Translations under genes and position numbers: made by a program
Shown here: piece after piece, positions 19,401-27,648 of the stretch
Layout: every line of letters begins with the position of its first letter
How positions within the stretch are numbered: the first letter of the stretch is position 1
NCBI RefSeq assembly: GCF_900106565.1
Contig: NZ_FNNJ01000003.1
Coordinates: 62,001-126,000, forward strand
From: Lutibacter oricola
Lineage (GTDB): Bacteria > Bacteroidota > Bacteroidia > Flavobacteriales > Flavobacteriaceae
DNA length: 64,000 bases
Direction of reading: 5' to 3'
The notes under the pieces: generated by a model
Database searches by the model: none
Told to the model about the DNA's origin: nothing
What the model saw: only the letters and a program-made list of their open reading frames with translations

Positions 19401-19443
19401 TGAAAAATATAACAATAGGAAAAAACAATTTTTTAAAATTCAT
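16426..19443 (-). CDS. Large periplasmic TPR-repeat protein
   Basis: A 1005-residue exported protein (signal peptide MNFKKLFFPIVIFFITVSLSAQ) made almost entirely of tetratricopeptide-like helix pairs, e.g. repeated A..YYxxAxxxLxxxxYxxAxxxF units, resembling YbgF/BamD-type repeats. Such proteins scaffold envelope complexes. The ATG at 19443 starts the signal peptide; the in-frame start at 19539 adds a non-signal segment. Upstream of the barrel protein in one transcription unit and divergent from ftsE. No enzymatic domain is visible; partner and role unknown. Confidence 0.88.
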   Translation of the reverse strand: MNFKKLFFPIVIFFITVSLSAQQTIIHTNPLKEYNHAMELYQNKAFVAAQEKFNNIKYSFDNASELKANCEFYAANCAVRLGQPDADRLMEDFVDKYPTSTKRNSAFINVANYYFKSGKYAYAAKWYSKVNTTNLTLKKEEDYNFNYAYSLFVNKSYAKAKEHFLSLLDSPTYGSQAKYYYGYIAYNLDDYDTADQYLGEVANESNYKSKVSYYLADMNFKLGKFDKAITNGLPLLEKAKGVEHSEISKIVGESYFNLKKYDDALPHLKNYKGKRGKWNNTDYYLLGYTYYKQNNFESAVSNFNKIIGGSNAVAQNAYYHLAECYLKLNQKTEALNAFRNAAHMKFEPEIKKDAWLNYAKLSYEIGNPYKSVPDVLQEYLDLYPNSTHKKEINDLIISAYISSSDFKGALDFLKNKKGSKERELYQKVAFYRGVELFNKGKFSAANESFKNSLTVALDATTTARATFWKGETNYRLNNFLDAQNDFKSFEAHPNASQTEEYTNFNYNLGYANFKLKEYPNAIDNFKKFTSKNSEDAIRINDSYLRIGDGYFASRNYSNAIEYYNKAISSNGVDKDYAQFQKAISYGLTGNESKKIDELNSFLNKHSKSAYRDDAFYVLGNSYTKKGNNNKALQNFNNLINSFKRSPLVSKAMLKKGLIYYNTDKNEQALTTYKAVVKKFPNTAEAKQAVKNTRQIYVDLGRVDEYAAWVKNIDFVNVSDAELDNDMYESAEKQYLQNNHKKSITSFRKYLSSFPNGLHKLQANFYLAQSLFSEKKQNEAATYYTFVVDAPQSEFSENALSRLSEIYLENKNWQKAIPLLERLELESNIPQNKTFAQSNLMKGYYANENYTKAVNYADKVLANNKIENRIKSDAHIIIARSAIKTNKLEKAKTAYKEVEKIASGELKAEALYYSAYFENNDGSYRVSNQIIQNLVANYAPYKYWGAKGLIVMANNHYELKDAFQATYILESVIENFAEFKDVVDEATLELNRIKTEQAKTNESIKQ

Positions 19444-19600
19444 TTTGCTGAAAATTGAAAGAATTAAACTATAATGTATTAACGCATATTTTTTTTGAAA
19501 TTGCGTAGGCTCGATTATTTTTAAGTAATAAGCTTGCAATTTTTATACCTTTTTTAATCTATGAGCGAAATTATGCAAATTTTAAATAGTTTAATAAAGG

Positions 19601-19631
19601 TTGATACTTTATTTTATAATAGTTAGATTTG
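19601..19631 (+). promoter_or_regulatory. ftsE promoter (Bacteroidota type)
   Basis: TTG at 19601-19603, 20-base spacer, TAGATTTG at 19624-19631, which matches TTG-N20-TAnnTTTG, 16 bases before the ftsE ATG. Confidence 0.7.
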
Positions 19632-19647
19632 TTCAAAATCAGAAACT

Positions 19648-20331
19648 ATGTCAGAAGAAATTCTTTCTTTACACAATGCTGAAATTTTTCAGCGAGAAAA
19701 TCTTGTTTTATCAAACGTAAATTTATCTATAAAAAAAGGTGAGTTTGTTTATTTAATAGGGAAAACTGGAAGTGGAAAAAGTAGTTTAATGAAAACACTT
19801 TACGGAGATTTACCTTTAGAAAAAGGTACTGGAGGTATTGTAGATTTCGATTTGACTAAATTAAAAGAGAAGGAAATTCCATTTTTAAGAAGAAAGTTAG
19901 GTATTGTTTTTCAAGATTTTAAATTGCTAAATGATAGAACGGTTTATGAAAATTTATTTTTTGTTCTTAAAGCAACTGGGTGGAAGGATAAGGGTAAAAT
20001 GAAAGCGAAAATTATAGAAGTTTTATCTAAAGTAGGTATGGAAACTAAAGATTTTAAAATGCCCTTTCAATTGTCTGGTGGAGAGCAACAAAGAGTAGCT
20101 ATTGCAAGAGCTTTGTTAAATGATCCAGATTTAATTTTAGCAGATGAACCAACGGGGAATTTAGATCCAGTAACTTCAGTTGATGTTATGAATGTTTTGA
20201 GAGATATTCATAATAGCGGAAAAACCATTTTAATGGCAACACACGATTATGCTTTAATTTTAAAGTTTCCTTATAAAACTATTAAGTGCGAAGGTGGAGA
20301 ATTGTTTGAGGTTGTTCAACAAAAAAATTAA
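19648..20331 (+). CDS. ftsE: Cell-division ABC transporter ATP-binding protein FtsE
   Basis: A 227-residue ABC ATPase. Walker [10 protein letters not shown] near residue 38, Q-loop FQDFKLL, signature [16 protein letters not shown], Walker [14 protein letters not shown] and the H-loop ATHDY. The FQDFKLL and [10 protein letters not shown] combination is characteristic of FtsE, which with FtsX couples ATP hydrolysis to septal peptidoglycan hydrolysis. ftsX is not adjacent, which is usual in Flavobacteriia. It overlaps the convergent glycosyltransferase by 4 bases. Confidence 0.92.
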   Translation: MSEEILSLHNAEIFQRENLVLSNVNLSIKKGEFVYLIGKTGSGKSSLMKTLYGDLPLEKGTGGIVDFDLTKLKEKEIPFLRRKLGIVFQDFKLLNDRTVYENLFFVLKATGWKDKGKMKAKIIEVLSKVGMETKDFKMPFQLSGGEQQRVAIARALLNDPDLILADEPTGNLDPVTSVDVMNVLRDIHNSGKTILMATHDYALILKFPYKTIKCEGGELFEVVQQKN

Positions 20332-21440
20332 TCTAGTAGAGCAATAATTTTTTTAGCATTTTCGATATTGTTAAAATCAACTAAAGAATGCTTTCTTTTT
20401 TCTATTTCTTTTTCTGAAAACTCTTTTTGAAATAAATTTTTAATTTGTTTTTGAAATTCATGTTTTGTGTTTGCTGTTTCACATAGGTTTTCTAAACCTG
20501 TATTTTCTATCATTGCATTATTAACCAAGCAAAACCTTCCGTTAAATAAAGCATTGATTAGTTTTAATTTAATACCGGTATTTTGAAAAGTAGGAAGTAT
20601 ATTAATATGGGCGTTTATTATTAAGTTATTTAATTGTTTATTATCAATTTTATGAATTAATTTAATGTTCGAATACTTTTTAAAATTGCCTATTAATTTT
20701 TTGTTATTAGTATTTCCTGCAATAATTAGATTATAATTTATGTTAGAAAAAATTTCACATAAATATTTACAAGCTTTTATATTGTCTCCTACACTTAAAT
20801 CTCCATGGTACAGTGCGTAATCTCCTTTGCCAGCTAAACTTGTAATAGTACTATTTTGATGAAAAGCAGGAATGTATTCAATATTAGTATCTAGTTCTTT
20901 TTTTAAATAGTTGTCTTCTTTTTTTGAAATAGATAAAACATAATTTCCTTTGTTTAATATTGATTGATGTTTTTTTAATTTTAGAGCTTCAATTAAAAAG
21001 TATACTTTTTTTAATACAGAAGGTTCACTTTTTGACAAACCTAAATAATAGTGATGCTCTATATTATGAGATCTTACAAGTATGTTTCTGTTTTTTAAAG
21101 GTAATTTTAAAATAGGAAATGTTGTATGTAACCCTTCAAAAAGAATAGGATAATTATTGGATTTTAAATTTTGAATTAAGTTTAAATCCTTTCTAGATTT
21201 AACAATAAAAGGTAAAGAAGATATTAGTTGATTTATATTTTTGGTTCTTTTGTAGTAATAAACATTTTCGCAGTATTTATTTAATTCAAAAGCCTCGCCT
21301 CTTCCGTATTCAAAAGTATGTAAGGTTATTTTTATGCCTAATTGATATAAAGCTTTTATTTTAAAAAAAACATCTATTACTCCACCGTAATTTGGAGGGT
21401 AGGGAACATCAAATGAAACTATGTTTATATGTTTAGACAA
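20328..21440 (-). CDS. Glycosyltransferase (GT4-like), TTG start
   Basis: About 370 residues. N-terminal strand INIVSFDVPYPPNYGGV is typical of GT-B glycosyltransferases that bind sugar nucleotide; a C-terminal half with YHGDLSVGDN, LIIAGNT and LINALFNGRFCLVN is consistent with the nucleotide-binding lobe. No ATG exists near the conserved N-terminus; TTG codons at 21440 and 21458 are the candidates, and 21440 gives MSKHINIVSFD with an 8-base overlap with the upstream gene. Probably builds a surface or exported glycan together with the next gene; donor and acceptor unknown. Confidence 0.8.
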   Translation of the reverse strand: MSKHINIVSFDVPYPPNYGGVIDVFFKIKALYQLGIKITLHTFEYGRGEAFELNKYCENVYYYKRTKNINQLISSLPFIVKSRKDLNLIQNLKSNNYPILFEGLHTTFPILKLPLKNRNILVRSHNIEHHYYLGLSKSEPSVLKKVYFLIEALKLKKHQSILNKGNYVLSISKKEDNYLKKELDTNIEYIPAFHQNSTITSLAGKGDYALYHGDLSVGDNIKACKYLCEIFSNINYNLIIAGNTNNKKLIGNFKKYSNIKLIHKIDNKQLNNLIINAHINILPTFQNTGIKLKLINALFNGRFCLVNNAMIENTGLENLCETANTKHEFQKQIKNLFQKEFSEKEIEKRKHSLVDFNNIENAKKIIALLD

Positions 21441-22524
21441 GGTTGTTGAAAATTTCAATTAATTGTTTTTCTTCGTTTTCCCAAATTAATTCTTTTTTAG
21501 CTGTTTTAAGCTGTTTTAGATATTTGTTTTTAGAGTTTAATAAAATATCAATTTGTAAAGCAAGTTTTTTAGGTGTTCTATTATTAACAACTTGTCCAAT
21601 TTTATATTTTTTTATAATAGCACTCATTTCTGGTAAATCTGAAACTAAAACAGGAACTTCAGCTTGCACATAATCAAATATTTTATTTGGTAGAGCATAC
21701 CTATAATTTAAACCTAAATCCTCTTCAATACTAATGCCTAAATCGGCTAATGGTGTTATTTTTTTTAATTCAGATGGTAATACCCTAGAAATTAGTTTGA
21801 CGTTTGTTAATTTATGTTTTTCAACTTCTTTTTTAATATCCGTTTCAATTTCTCCACTGCCTATTATTAATAAAAGAGCATTATTTAAGTATTGCATAGT
21901 TTCAATAATTAATTCAAGCCCTCTGCCTTTATTAATTGCACCTTGATAAATGATTAATTTTTTATCATTAGGATTAAAGTTTAATTTAGATTTTGCTATT
22001 GAAAGTTGAGCTTTAGGAAAATTTCTAACAACCTTAAAGTCTGTTTTATACAGCTTATTATAAAAATTGGCAATTGAATTATTTACTGTATATGTGTTTT
22101 TTAAATTAGGAACAATTAGTTTTTCAATAGTAAGCCAAATTTTTTGTTTAAAAGGCCTGTTTATTAATTCAGGAAGTTCAGAAAATAATTCGTGAGAATC
22201 ATAAACTAATTTAATATTAAAAAGTTTACTAATAATAAAATTTGGAAGTAGAGTATCTAAATCATTGGCTAGTAAAACATCTTTTTTGGAAAAAAATAAT
22301 TTAAAAAAGAGTCTTGTATTAAATTCAGCATAAGAAAGCATACCGCGATTAAATACTAAATTGAATTTTAAAACTTTATATGGGAGTTTTAATTTTAGGG
22401 TTTTGGTTTTTTTTCGTCCAATTACTAAAACTTCAAAATTATTGTTAATTAATGTGTTGCATACTTTCTGTACTCTTTGGTCGGTACTAAAATCGTTGTT
22501 AACAGATACAATAATTCTTTTCAA
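21433..22524 (-). CDS. Glycosyltransferase family 4 protein, TTG start
   Basis: A 363-residue GT-B enzyme: N-terminal VSVNNDFSTDQRVQKVC (the common SNDLxTDQRVxK pattern of this group), DSHELFSELPEL in the middle, LIIYQGAINKGRGLELIIE at the linker, and a C-terminal ADLGISIEEDLGLNYRYALPNKIFDY, the conserved E-x7-E nucleotide-sugar region. The codon at the conserved N-terminus is TTG, with no ATG alternative. Twelve bases downstream of the YgjV-like gene; likely one unit of three genes. Confidence 0.85.
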   Translation of the reverse strand: MKRIIVSVNNDFSTDQRVQKVCNTLINNNFEVLVIGRKKTKTLKLKLPYKVLKFNLVFNRGMLSYAEFNTRLFFKLFFSKKDVLLANDLDTLLPNFIISKLFNIKLVYDSHELFSELPELINRPFKQKIWLTIEKLIVPNLKNTYTVNNSIANFYNKLYKTDFKVVRNFPKAQLSIAKSKLNFNPNDKKLIIYQGAINKGRGLELIIETMQYLNNALLLIIGSGEIETDIKKEVEKHKLTNVKLISRVLPSELKKITPLADLGISIEEDLGLNYRYALPNKIFDYVQAEVPVLVSDLPEMSAIIKKYKIGQVVNNRTPKKLALQIDILLNSKNKYLKQLKTAKKELIWENEEKQLIEIFNNLV

Positions 22525-22535
22525 AAATTAATTTT

Positions 22536-22763
22536 TTAATTCTTTTTTAAAAATAAGTAATAAATGTTAGCAAATAAAATAAAAACGTTTGTAATTATTA
22601 TTGGGTAAGAAATATTAAGCATAAAACCATACAAAACGAAAAGTACAGCTCCAATAGAATTTATAATTCTTAGTGTTTTAACGTTTTTCATTGTAAACGA
22701 AATAATAAGGGCTAGCGAGGCTAAATATCCAACCCATTCGGTATAAGTAATTCCAAATATCAT
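22536..22763 (-). CDS. Small YgjV-like inner-membrane protein
   Basis: 75 residues with three hydrophobic helices (about 8-25, 35-52, 53-70) and the pattern WVGYLASLALIISFTMKNVK then LRIINSIGAVLFVLYG, as in the YgjV-like family. Function unknown. First gene of the glycosyltransferase unit on the minus strand. Confidence 0.75.
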   Translation of the reverse strand: MIFGITYTEWVGYLASLALIISFTMKNVKTLRIINSIGAVLFVLYGFMLNISYPIIITNVFILFANIYYLFLKKN

Positions 22764-22823
22764 AATGTTAAATTTTTAAGGGGGGCAAATGTAGTAATTA
22801 ATTTGAGAATAACATACCTCTAT

Positions 22824-22898
22824 AAAAAAAGAAACCTCACTCAAAGTATGAGTGAGGAAAATTGCTATGAAAAAGATTGATAAGTATTACACTTATCA
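22824..22898 (-). ncRNA. Candidate small RNA with own promoter and terminator
   Basis: On the minus strand there is a TTG (22931-22929), an 18-base spacer and TATATTTG (22910-22903). About 40 bases further lies a perfect 9-bp hairpin CCTCACTCA/TGAGTGAGG (22857-22835), followed by TTTCTTTTTTT. Between them is a second perfect hairpin GATAAGT-GTAAT-ACTTATC (22896-22878). The resulting RNA would be about 75 nt with two stem-loops. No convincing ORF. It could instead be the end of an unprocessed tmRNA transcript; the separate promoter match argues otherwise. Not recognised as a named family. Confidence 0.5.
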
Positions 22899-22931
22899 GG
22901 TACAAATATACAGCTAATATTTTATATGCAA

Positions 22932-23190
22932 TACAAAAAATGTGAAAAAAATGTTAAAATAATAAGTTTAGTTAAAGTTTTCTTTGTTTGAAATTTTTCA
23001 AATGAATCTATCTACCTGTAAATAAGTTGTTTGTGTGGTTTGGTTGGAGGTTGTTAGAATAAAATAATTTAATATTTTTTTTCTTTTAAATTAACTTATT
23101 CAAATTAAAAAAATTATATTGGTTAAATTACAAGAAATTATTAAGGTAGAATATTGAATAATTGAGAGAAAAAGGGAAAAAATAAAATAG
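22932..23190. other. AT-rich intergenic DNA, nothing recognised
   Basis: About 260 bases between the candidate small RNA and tmRNA with no ORF, hairpin or promoter that I can support. Confidence 0.6.
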
Positions 23191-23581
23191 TGGAGACGCC
23201 GGGAATCGAACCCGGGTCCAAACAAGCAACCAAAGTAGTTTCTACATGCTTAGTTTTCGATTAATTTTCGATAATAAGCTGACCGAAAACAGCCCACTTA
23301 AAACTTAGTTTTTTTAGTTTCGAAATACTACCAAAACTTTAGTATTTCTATATTAACTTTTACGATGCCCGTAAATTGATCGCCGCTAATCAAGGCTATC
23401 AGGGGGCATAAAGCTTGCACACCTTGTGTGCCGAGGCTAATCCTACTATAATTCGGATTATGCAGCTAAAGCGTAGTTATCTTCGCCGTTTAAAATGTTG
23501 AAATTGTGATTTACGAGTGCTATTTCATTACTCGACATGCTTCTAGTTTAATTGACCTTGCAGTCAAAACCAGTCGTCCCC
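23191..23581 (-). ncRNA. ssrA: Transfer-messenger RNA (tmRNA), tag GEDNYALAA
   Basis: Rescues stalled ribosomes. The 5' end GGGGACGACTGGTTTTGACT pairs with the 3' CGTCTCC (seven pairs, one G-U), and the T-arm/loop GGGTTCGATTCCC lies next to the 3' end. The internal reading frame at 23487-23458 encodes the tag GEDNYALAA followed by TAA, close to the GENNYALAA type of flavobacteria. The CCA end is not encoded (the discriminator A is at 23191). A -7 box TACATTTG (minus strand, 23623-23616) lies about 35 bases before the mature 5' end, leaving a short leader for RNase P to remove. Confidence 0.97.
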
Positions 23582-23703
23582 AATAAATCAAAGATCTTAT
23601 ATCTTTTAAAGATCGCAAATGTATAAAAAAATCTGTTAGTATAATTATTTGCGTGTTCCTTTAATTCATAATATATTGTGCAAAACTTATACCAAATGTA
23701 ATT

Positions 23704-24909
23704 ATGAAGTTAGGAATTATTAAAGAAAGAAAAAATCCACCAGATAGAAGAGTAGTTTTATCACCAAAAAAATGTAAAGAAATTCTAAAAGAATATCCTC
23801 AACTTCACATTAAAGTAGAAAGTTCTGATATTAGAGTTTTTAAAGATGAAGATTATATAAAGGAAGGTATTGAGGTTGTAAATGATGTTTCGGATTGTGA
23901 TATATTGCTTGGAGTAAAAGAAGTGCCTATTGAAAATTTAATTCCTAATAAACAATATTTCTTTTTCTCACATACTATTAAAAAGCAACCTTATAACAGA
24001 AAATTACTTAAGGCTATTTTAGATAAAAACATTAAACTATATGACCATGAAGCTATTGTAGATAAGCATAATGTGCGTTTGGTTGCTTTTGGAAAGTATG
24101 CTGGTAATGTAGGTGCTTATAACGGTTTAAGAGCTTATGGAAAAAAGGCTGAGCTTTTTGAAATGCCTAAGGCAGAAGAGTTACACAATCAGCAAGAATT
24201 GATTGATGAAATGAGTAAAGTAGATTTACCGAACATTAAAGTTGTATTAACTGGTTGTGGTAGAGTTGGTAATGGAGCAAAAGAAATGCTTGAAGGTATG
24301 GAAATGCGAGAAGTTACTATTAATGAATTTTTAAACGAATCGTTTAAAGAACCTGTTTATGTTCAAATAAATGCGTTAGATTATAATGTTAGAAAGGATG
24401 GTTTTGTAAAAGGCTATCAAGACTTTTTTACACATCCAGGAGCTTATGAAAGTAATTTTATGCGTTTTGCCAAAGTGGCAGATATGTACATTGCGGGGCA
24501 TTTTTATGGAGATAATGCACCCTTTATTTTTAGCAGAGAAGATGCTAAACATAAAGATTTTAATATAAAAGTTGTTGCAGATATTAGCTGTGATATTGAT
24601 GGGCCTGTTGCCTGTACCATAAAACCTTCAACCATTAAAAATCCTATTTACGGATATTCTCCTTCAGAAGAAAAAGAAGTTGATTATTTAAATGAAGAGG
24701 CTATTGCTGTTATGGCAGTTGATAATTTACCTTGTGAGTTACCTAAAGATGCATCTGAAGGTTTTGGAAAAAGTTTTGCAGAGCATGTGATTCCTTCATT
24801 TTTTAATAATGATGAAGATGGTGTTCTAAAAAGAGCTAGAATGACTAGTAAAGGTAAATTGAAACGTAGATTTAAATATTTGCAAGATTTTGTTGATGGA
24901 AAAGAATAA
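23704..24909 (+). CDS. Saccharopine/alanine-dehydrogenase-like NAD(P) oxidoreductase
   Basis: A 401-residue enzyme. The N-terminal MKLGIIKERKNPPDRRVVLSP is the AlaDH/PNT-type domain; VVLTGCGRVGNGAKEML (about residues 180-196) is the dinucleotide-binding loop; KVVADISCDIDGPV is the conserved active-site-proximal segment. This is the fold of lysine-forming saccharopine dehydrogenase and alanine dehydrogenase. The substrate cannot be told from sequence; a role in amino-acid metabolism is inferred. Confidence 0.8.
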   Translation: MKLGIIKERKNPPDRRVVLSPKKCKEILKEYPQLHIKVESSDIRVFKDEDYIKEGIEVVNDVSDCDILLGVKEVPIENLIPNKQYFFFSHTIKKQPYNRKLLKAILDKNIKLYDHEAIVDKHNVRLVAFGKYAGNVGAYNGLRAYGKKAELFEMPKAEELHNQQELIDEMSKVDLPNIKVVLTGCGRVGNGAKEMLEGMEMREVTINEFLNESFKEPVYVQINALDYNVRKDGFVKGYQDFFTHPGAYESNFMRFAKVADMYIAGHFYGDNAPFIFSREDAKHKDFNIKVVADISCDIDGPVACTIKPSTIKNPIYGYSPSEEKEVDYLNEEAIAVMAVDNLPCELPKDASEGFGKSFAEHVIPSFFNNDEDGVLKRARMTSKGKLKRRFKYLQDFVDGKE

Positions 24910-25120
24910 CCAACAACATGAATTAGTAAAATTAGCAAATACTAAAATGCCATACGGAAAGTATAAGGGTAAGCATTTAATTGATTTGCCAGAACATTAT
25001 GTAGTTTGGTATAATAATAAAGGGTTTCCGAAAGGTAAATTGGGCGATATGCTACGTTTGGTTTATGAATTAAAACTAAATGGTTTAGAAGATTTAGTTA
25101 GAAAATTGAGAGTTTATTAA
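24896..25120 (+). CDS. DUF3820-family small protein
   Basis: 74 residues; conserved MPYGKYKGKHLIDLPEHYV and the motif W-NNKGFPKGKLGDML mark the DUF3820 family. Biochemical function unknown. The ATG at 24896 lies inside the end of the previous gene (14-base overlap), implying co-transcription. The 3' end overlaps the convergent DUF2809 gene by 27 bases. Confidence 0.8.
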   Translation: MEKNNQQHELVKLANTKMPYGKYKGKHLIDLPEHYVVWYNNKGFPKGKLGDMLRLVYELKLNGLEDLVRKLRVY

Positions 25121-25471
25121 TTTTTCAAACACTAGAGTTGTAACTACTCCAAAAGTATAAGCGATTAAATCGCTTATACTAAATGTGGTACCTATAATTA
25201 TTTTTATAATTCTGTTTTCAATATTTAATATTTTTATAATGTTTATTAATTGTAAAAATTCAACAAAAAAAGAAATAGTAAGTACTGCTATTCCAATTGA
25301 AAGCGGATTCACTTTTAAAAAACTTTTAAAAAAACAGTACAAAAGTATAGTTGCTAAAAAATCACCAAATATATTTCTAATAAAGGGCTGTGTGCAATAG
25401 CTAGCTATTAATATTTCCGTTATTAACACTATTATAAAAGTTAAAAAGTAGCGGTAGTTATATGTAATCAT
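25094..25471 (-). CDS. DUF2809-family membrane protein
   Basis: 125 residues with four hydrophobic segments. The pattern FGDFLATILLYCFFKS, followed by VEFLQL and ISDLIAYTFGV near the end, matches the DUF2809 family (VanZ-like small membrane proteins). Function unknown. Confidence 0.75.
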   Translation of the reverse strand: MITYNYRYFLTFIIVLITEILIASYCTQPFIRNIFGDFLATILLYCFFKSFLKVNPLSIGIAVLTISFFVEFLQLINIIKILNIENRIIKIIIGTTFSISDLIAYTFGVVTTLVFEKLINSQFSN

Positions 25472-25494
25472 TCTATTTCTAAAATTATTTTATT

Positions 25495-25899
25495 TTATTT
25501 TTTAAAAAACCAAATCCAACTTGTAACAGATGTTAAAAATACCGTTATGATAAAGTTGATAATAAAAGGTTCAATTATATTCATGTTAAATGCTAGCCCA
25601 GTGCAAATAACAAATGATACTATTGCGTAATATGGGAAATACCTTTTGAAAATTTCTTTTGGATTAAATTTAGTAATGGATATTTTATAAAATGGAACAA
25701 TGGTTAGTATAACTGAAATATAACAGATTACGCTTATAATAATTGATGAGATGATAAAAAATGCAAATACGATTGGAAGATCATCTAGGTCTGTTTTTTG
25801 AATTTTACCGTAACATAATATGTTCAAACTCCAATTTAAAAATATTGCGGTAATTGTTGCTCTTAAACTTGTAGCTGTAATTCGTTGTGATAAATTCAT
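25495..25899 (-). CDS. Small four-helix membrane protein, unrecognised
   Basis: 134 residues, four predicted transmembrane segments (about 14-35, 42-70, 90-110, 112-130) ending in Lys-Lys. I do not recognise a family. Its ATG overlaps the stop of the DUF4173 gene by one base (TAATG), so it is probably translationally coupled and works with it. Confidence 0.65.
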   Translation of the reverse strand: MNLSQRITATSLRATITAIFLNWSLNILCYGKIQKTDLDDLPIVFAFFIISSIIISVICYISVILTIVPFYKISITKFNPKEIFKRYFPYYAIVSFVICTGLAFNMNIIEPFIINFIITVFLTSVTSWIWFFKK

Positions 25900-27293
25900 T
25901 ACTCAATAGTTAAATTATCAGCAACCATTTCTTGCCAAGAGTTTCTTTTTAACTGAGATACATAATTTGCGTGTTTACTCTCAATTTCCTCTTGTTGTCT
26001 AAAGCTTACATTGTTTCCTTTATCAATATATGCTTTAAGAGCAAATGTGTTGTTGTTAGATAGGTTTAGTAGGTATTCCATATCAATAACTTCAGCAGTA
26101 TATAAATTGTATTTTGAAATAATTGCATCCCAATTTATGAAAGAGAACATAACTAAAATTGAAAAAGCAATAGTTGCATTTTGTCTAAATAAATACCAAA
26201 TATTTTTTTGCTGGTTTACCTTTATAAAAGTTGTAATTAAACCACTAATAGCTAATAATAAATAGATTAAAACTCCAATTCTTTTATAAGTTAACCCAAA
26301 CGAAGTTATATATTCAATATTTTTAATACTTGTACTAACACTTAATAATAAGTTTAAAACAATCCACACAATAGTTAGCGTTTTTAGTTTTTTGTTTTCT
26401 TTATAAAAGTTTAAATGACCTCTAAAAAAGTATAGAATAATTGCAATAGCTAATACAATAGATATAATTAATGTGTAAACGCCATTGTGTACTTGTTTAG
26501 AAATTTCTGCAGCAGATAAATAATGCAGTTTAGATATGTAAACAAAATCTGTTACTAAAAACAATATTATTAAAACATTTAATGTTAGAATTAATACGGT
26601 TGCTAATTTATTTTCATTTTTTAAATTATCCGTTGAAGTTTCTTTCAATTTATTTTGAAGGAGCAAATTTCCAGTAGTTAAATCTGTGTTTGTTGCTGGT
26701 TCAATTTTAATTGGATTAAGAATATTATTGAATAAATAATAGCCCAAACCAGTAAATAATATCCATTTAAAATTTATAAAACTTAAATCTATTTTAGAAA
26801 GTAAATCACTAAATACCGGATTTCCTTTGCTGTACAATACTATAAATACAACAACTACAATTATGGTTGGAATTGTTATTTTTAAATTTGAGACAAATTT
26901 TTTCTGATTGTTAGTGTTGCTTGTTGAAATAACATTAGAATTTTGTTTTTCGAAATAAATGGCAAATACAGATACAATACAACTATATAAACCATTTATC
27001 CAATTAATATAAATAGAGGTTCTATTTTCTGAAAAAGCACCAACTACCGTAAAAAATGAAATAAGGTTTGCAATAATAGTTAAATCCGATTTTTGAAAAA
27101 ACACTGCTATTCCAGTTAGCAAGTAAATAACGCTATACCAAATTGTAGTTTTGTTATTAATTTTTGAAGGATGAACTATTGCTAAACTAATAATTGTAGT
27201 TATAGTAAAAAGCAAAAGGTTTAGCCCTACAGATTGTTGAAAAAAGAGTAGGCTAAAAGTAATAGCGGAAATAAGTGTAATAATTTTCTTCAT
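25899..27293 (-). CDS. DUF4173/DUF4153-like polytopic membrane protein
   Basis: 464 residues with about twelve hydrophobic segments and a soluble C-terminal tail (YLLNLSNNNTFALKAYIDKG...). The final part, with a DMEYLLNLS motif after the last helix, is characteristic of the DUF4173 family. Function unknown. Lies downstream of a winged-helix regulator and a membrane protein in the same direction; this cluster recurs in flavobacteria. Confidence 0.75.
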   Translation of the reverse strand: MKKIITLISAITFSLLFFQQSVGLNLLLFTITTIISLAIVHPSKINNKTTIWYSVIYLLTGIAVFFQKSDLTIIANLISFFTVVGAFSENRTSIYINWINGLYSCIVSVFAIYFEKQNSNVISTSNTNNQKKFVSNLKITIPTIIVVVVFIVLYSKGNPVFSDLLSKIDLSFINFKWILFTGLGYYLFNNILNPIKIEPATNTDLTTGNLLLQNKLKETSTDNLKNENKLATVLILTLNVLIILFLVTDFVYISKLHYLSAAEISKQVHNGVYTLIISIVLAIAIILYFFRGHLNFYKENKKLKTLTIVWIVLNLLLSVSTSIKNIEYITSFGLTYKRIGVLIYLLLAISGLITTFIKVNQQKNIWYLFRQNATIAFSILVMFSFINWDAIISKYNLYTAEVIDMEYLLNLSNNNTFALKAYIDKGNNVSFRQQEEIESKHANYVSQLKRNSWQEMVADNLTIE

Positions 27294-27346
27294 AATTATA
27301 TTTATTTAAAAGTACTTTGTTTTTCAAAGTGTATAGTTAAAAAAAT

Positions 27347-27643
27347 TTAGTTTTTATTAATTAGTTTTTCTAAAGCAGTTATATGCTTTTTAAATTCTAA
27401 AGTTCCAAGTTTAGATATGCTATAGCGAGTATTTGGTTTTTTACCAATAAACTGTTTTTCAATTATTAAATATTCAACTTTTTCTAAAGCTTTAATATGG
27501 CTAGCTAAATTACCATCGGTAACACCTAATATTTCTTTTAACGAATTAAAATCTAAAAACTCGTTAACCATTAACGCTGACATTATTCCTAGTCTTATTC
27601 TATTATCAAAAGCTTTATTTATATTTTTAAGAATATCTTTCAT
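27347..27643 (-). CDS. Winged-helix transcriptional regulator
   Basis: 98 residues. One winged HTH: RIRLGIMSALMV, then DFNSLKEILGVTDGNLASHIKALEKVEYL (recognition helix around TDGNLASHIKAL), then the wing with KPNTRYSISKLG. It resembles the HTH_34/MarR-ArsR-like single-domain regulators of Bacteroidota. No metal-binding cysteines, so sensing is not by metal. Six bases after the upstream membrane-protein gene and 53 bases before DUF4173; it probably regulates this cluster. Confidence 0.85.
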   Translation of the reverse strand: MKDILKNINKAFDNRIRLGIMSALMVNEFLDFNSLKEILGVTDGNLASHIKALEKVEYLIIEKQFIGKKPNTRYSISKLGTLEFKKHITALEKLINKN

Positions 27644-27648
27644 ATAAA

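Noticed and set aside
22869-22919. Short ORF MKKIDKYYTYQVQIYS on the plus strand
   Set aside because: It lies antisense to the candidate small RNA and consists of hairpin sequence. No promoter, no relatives known to me; the frame is probably chance.
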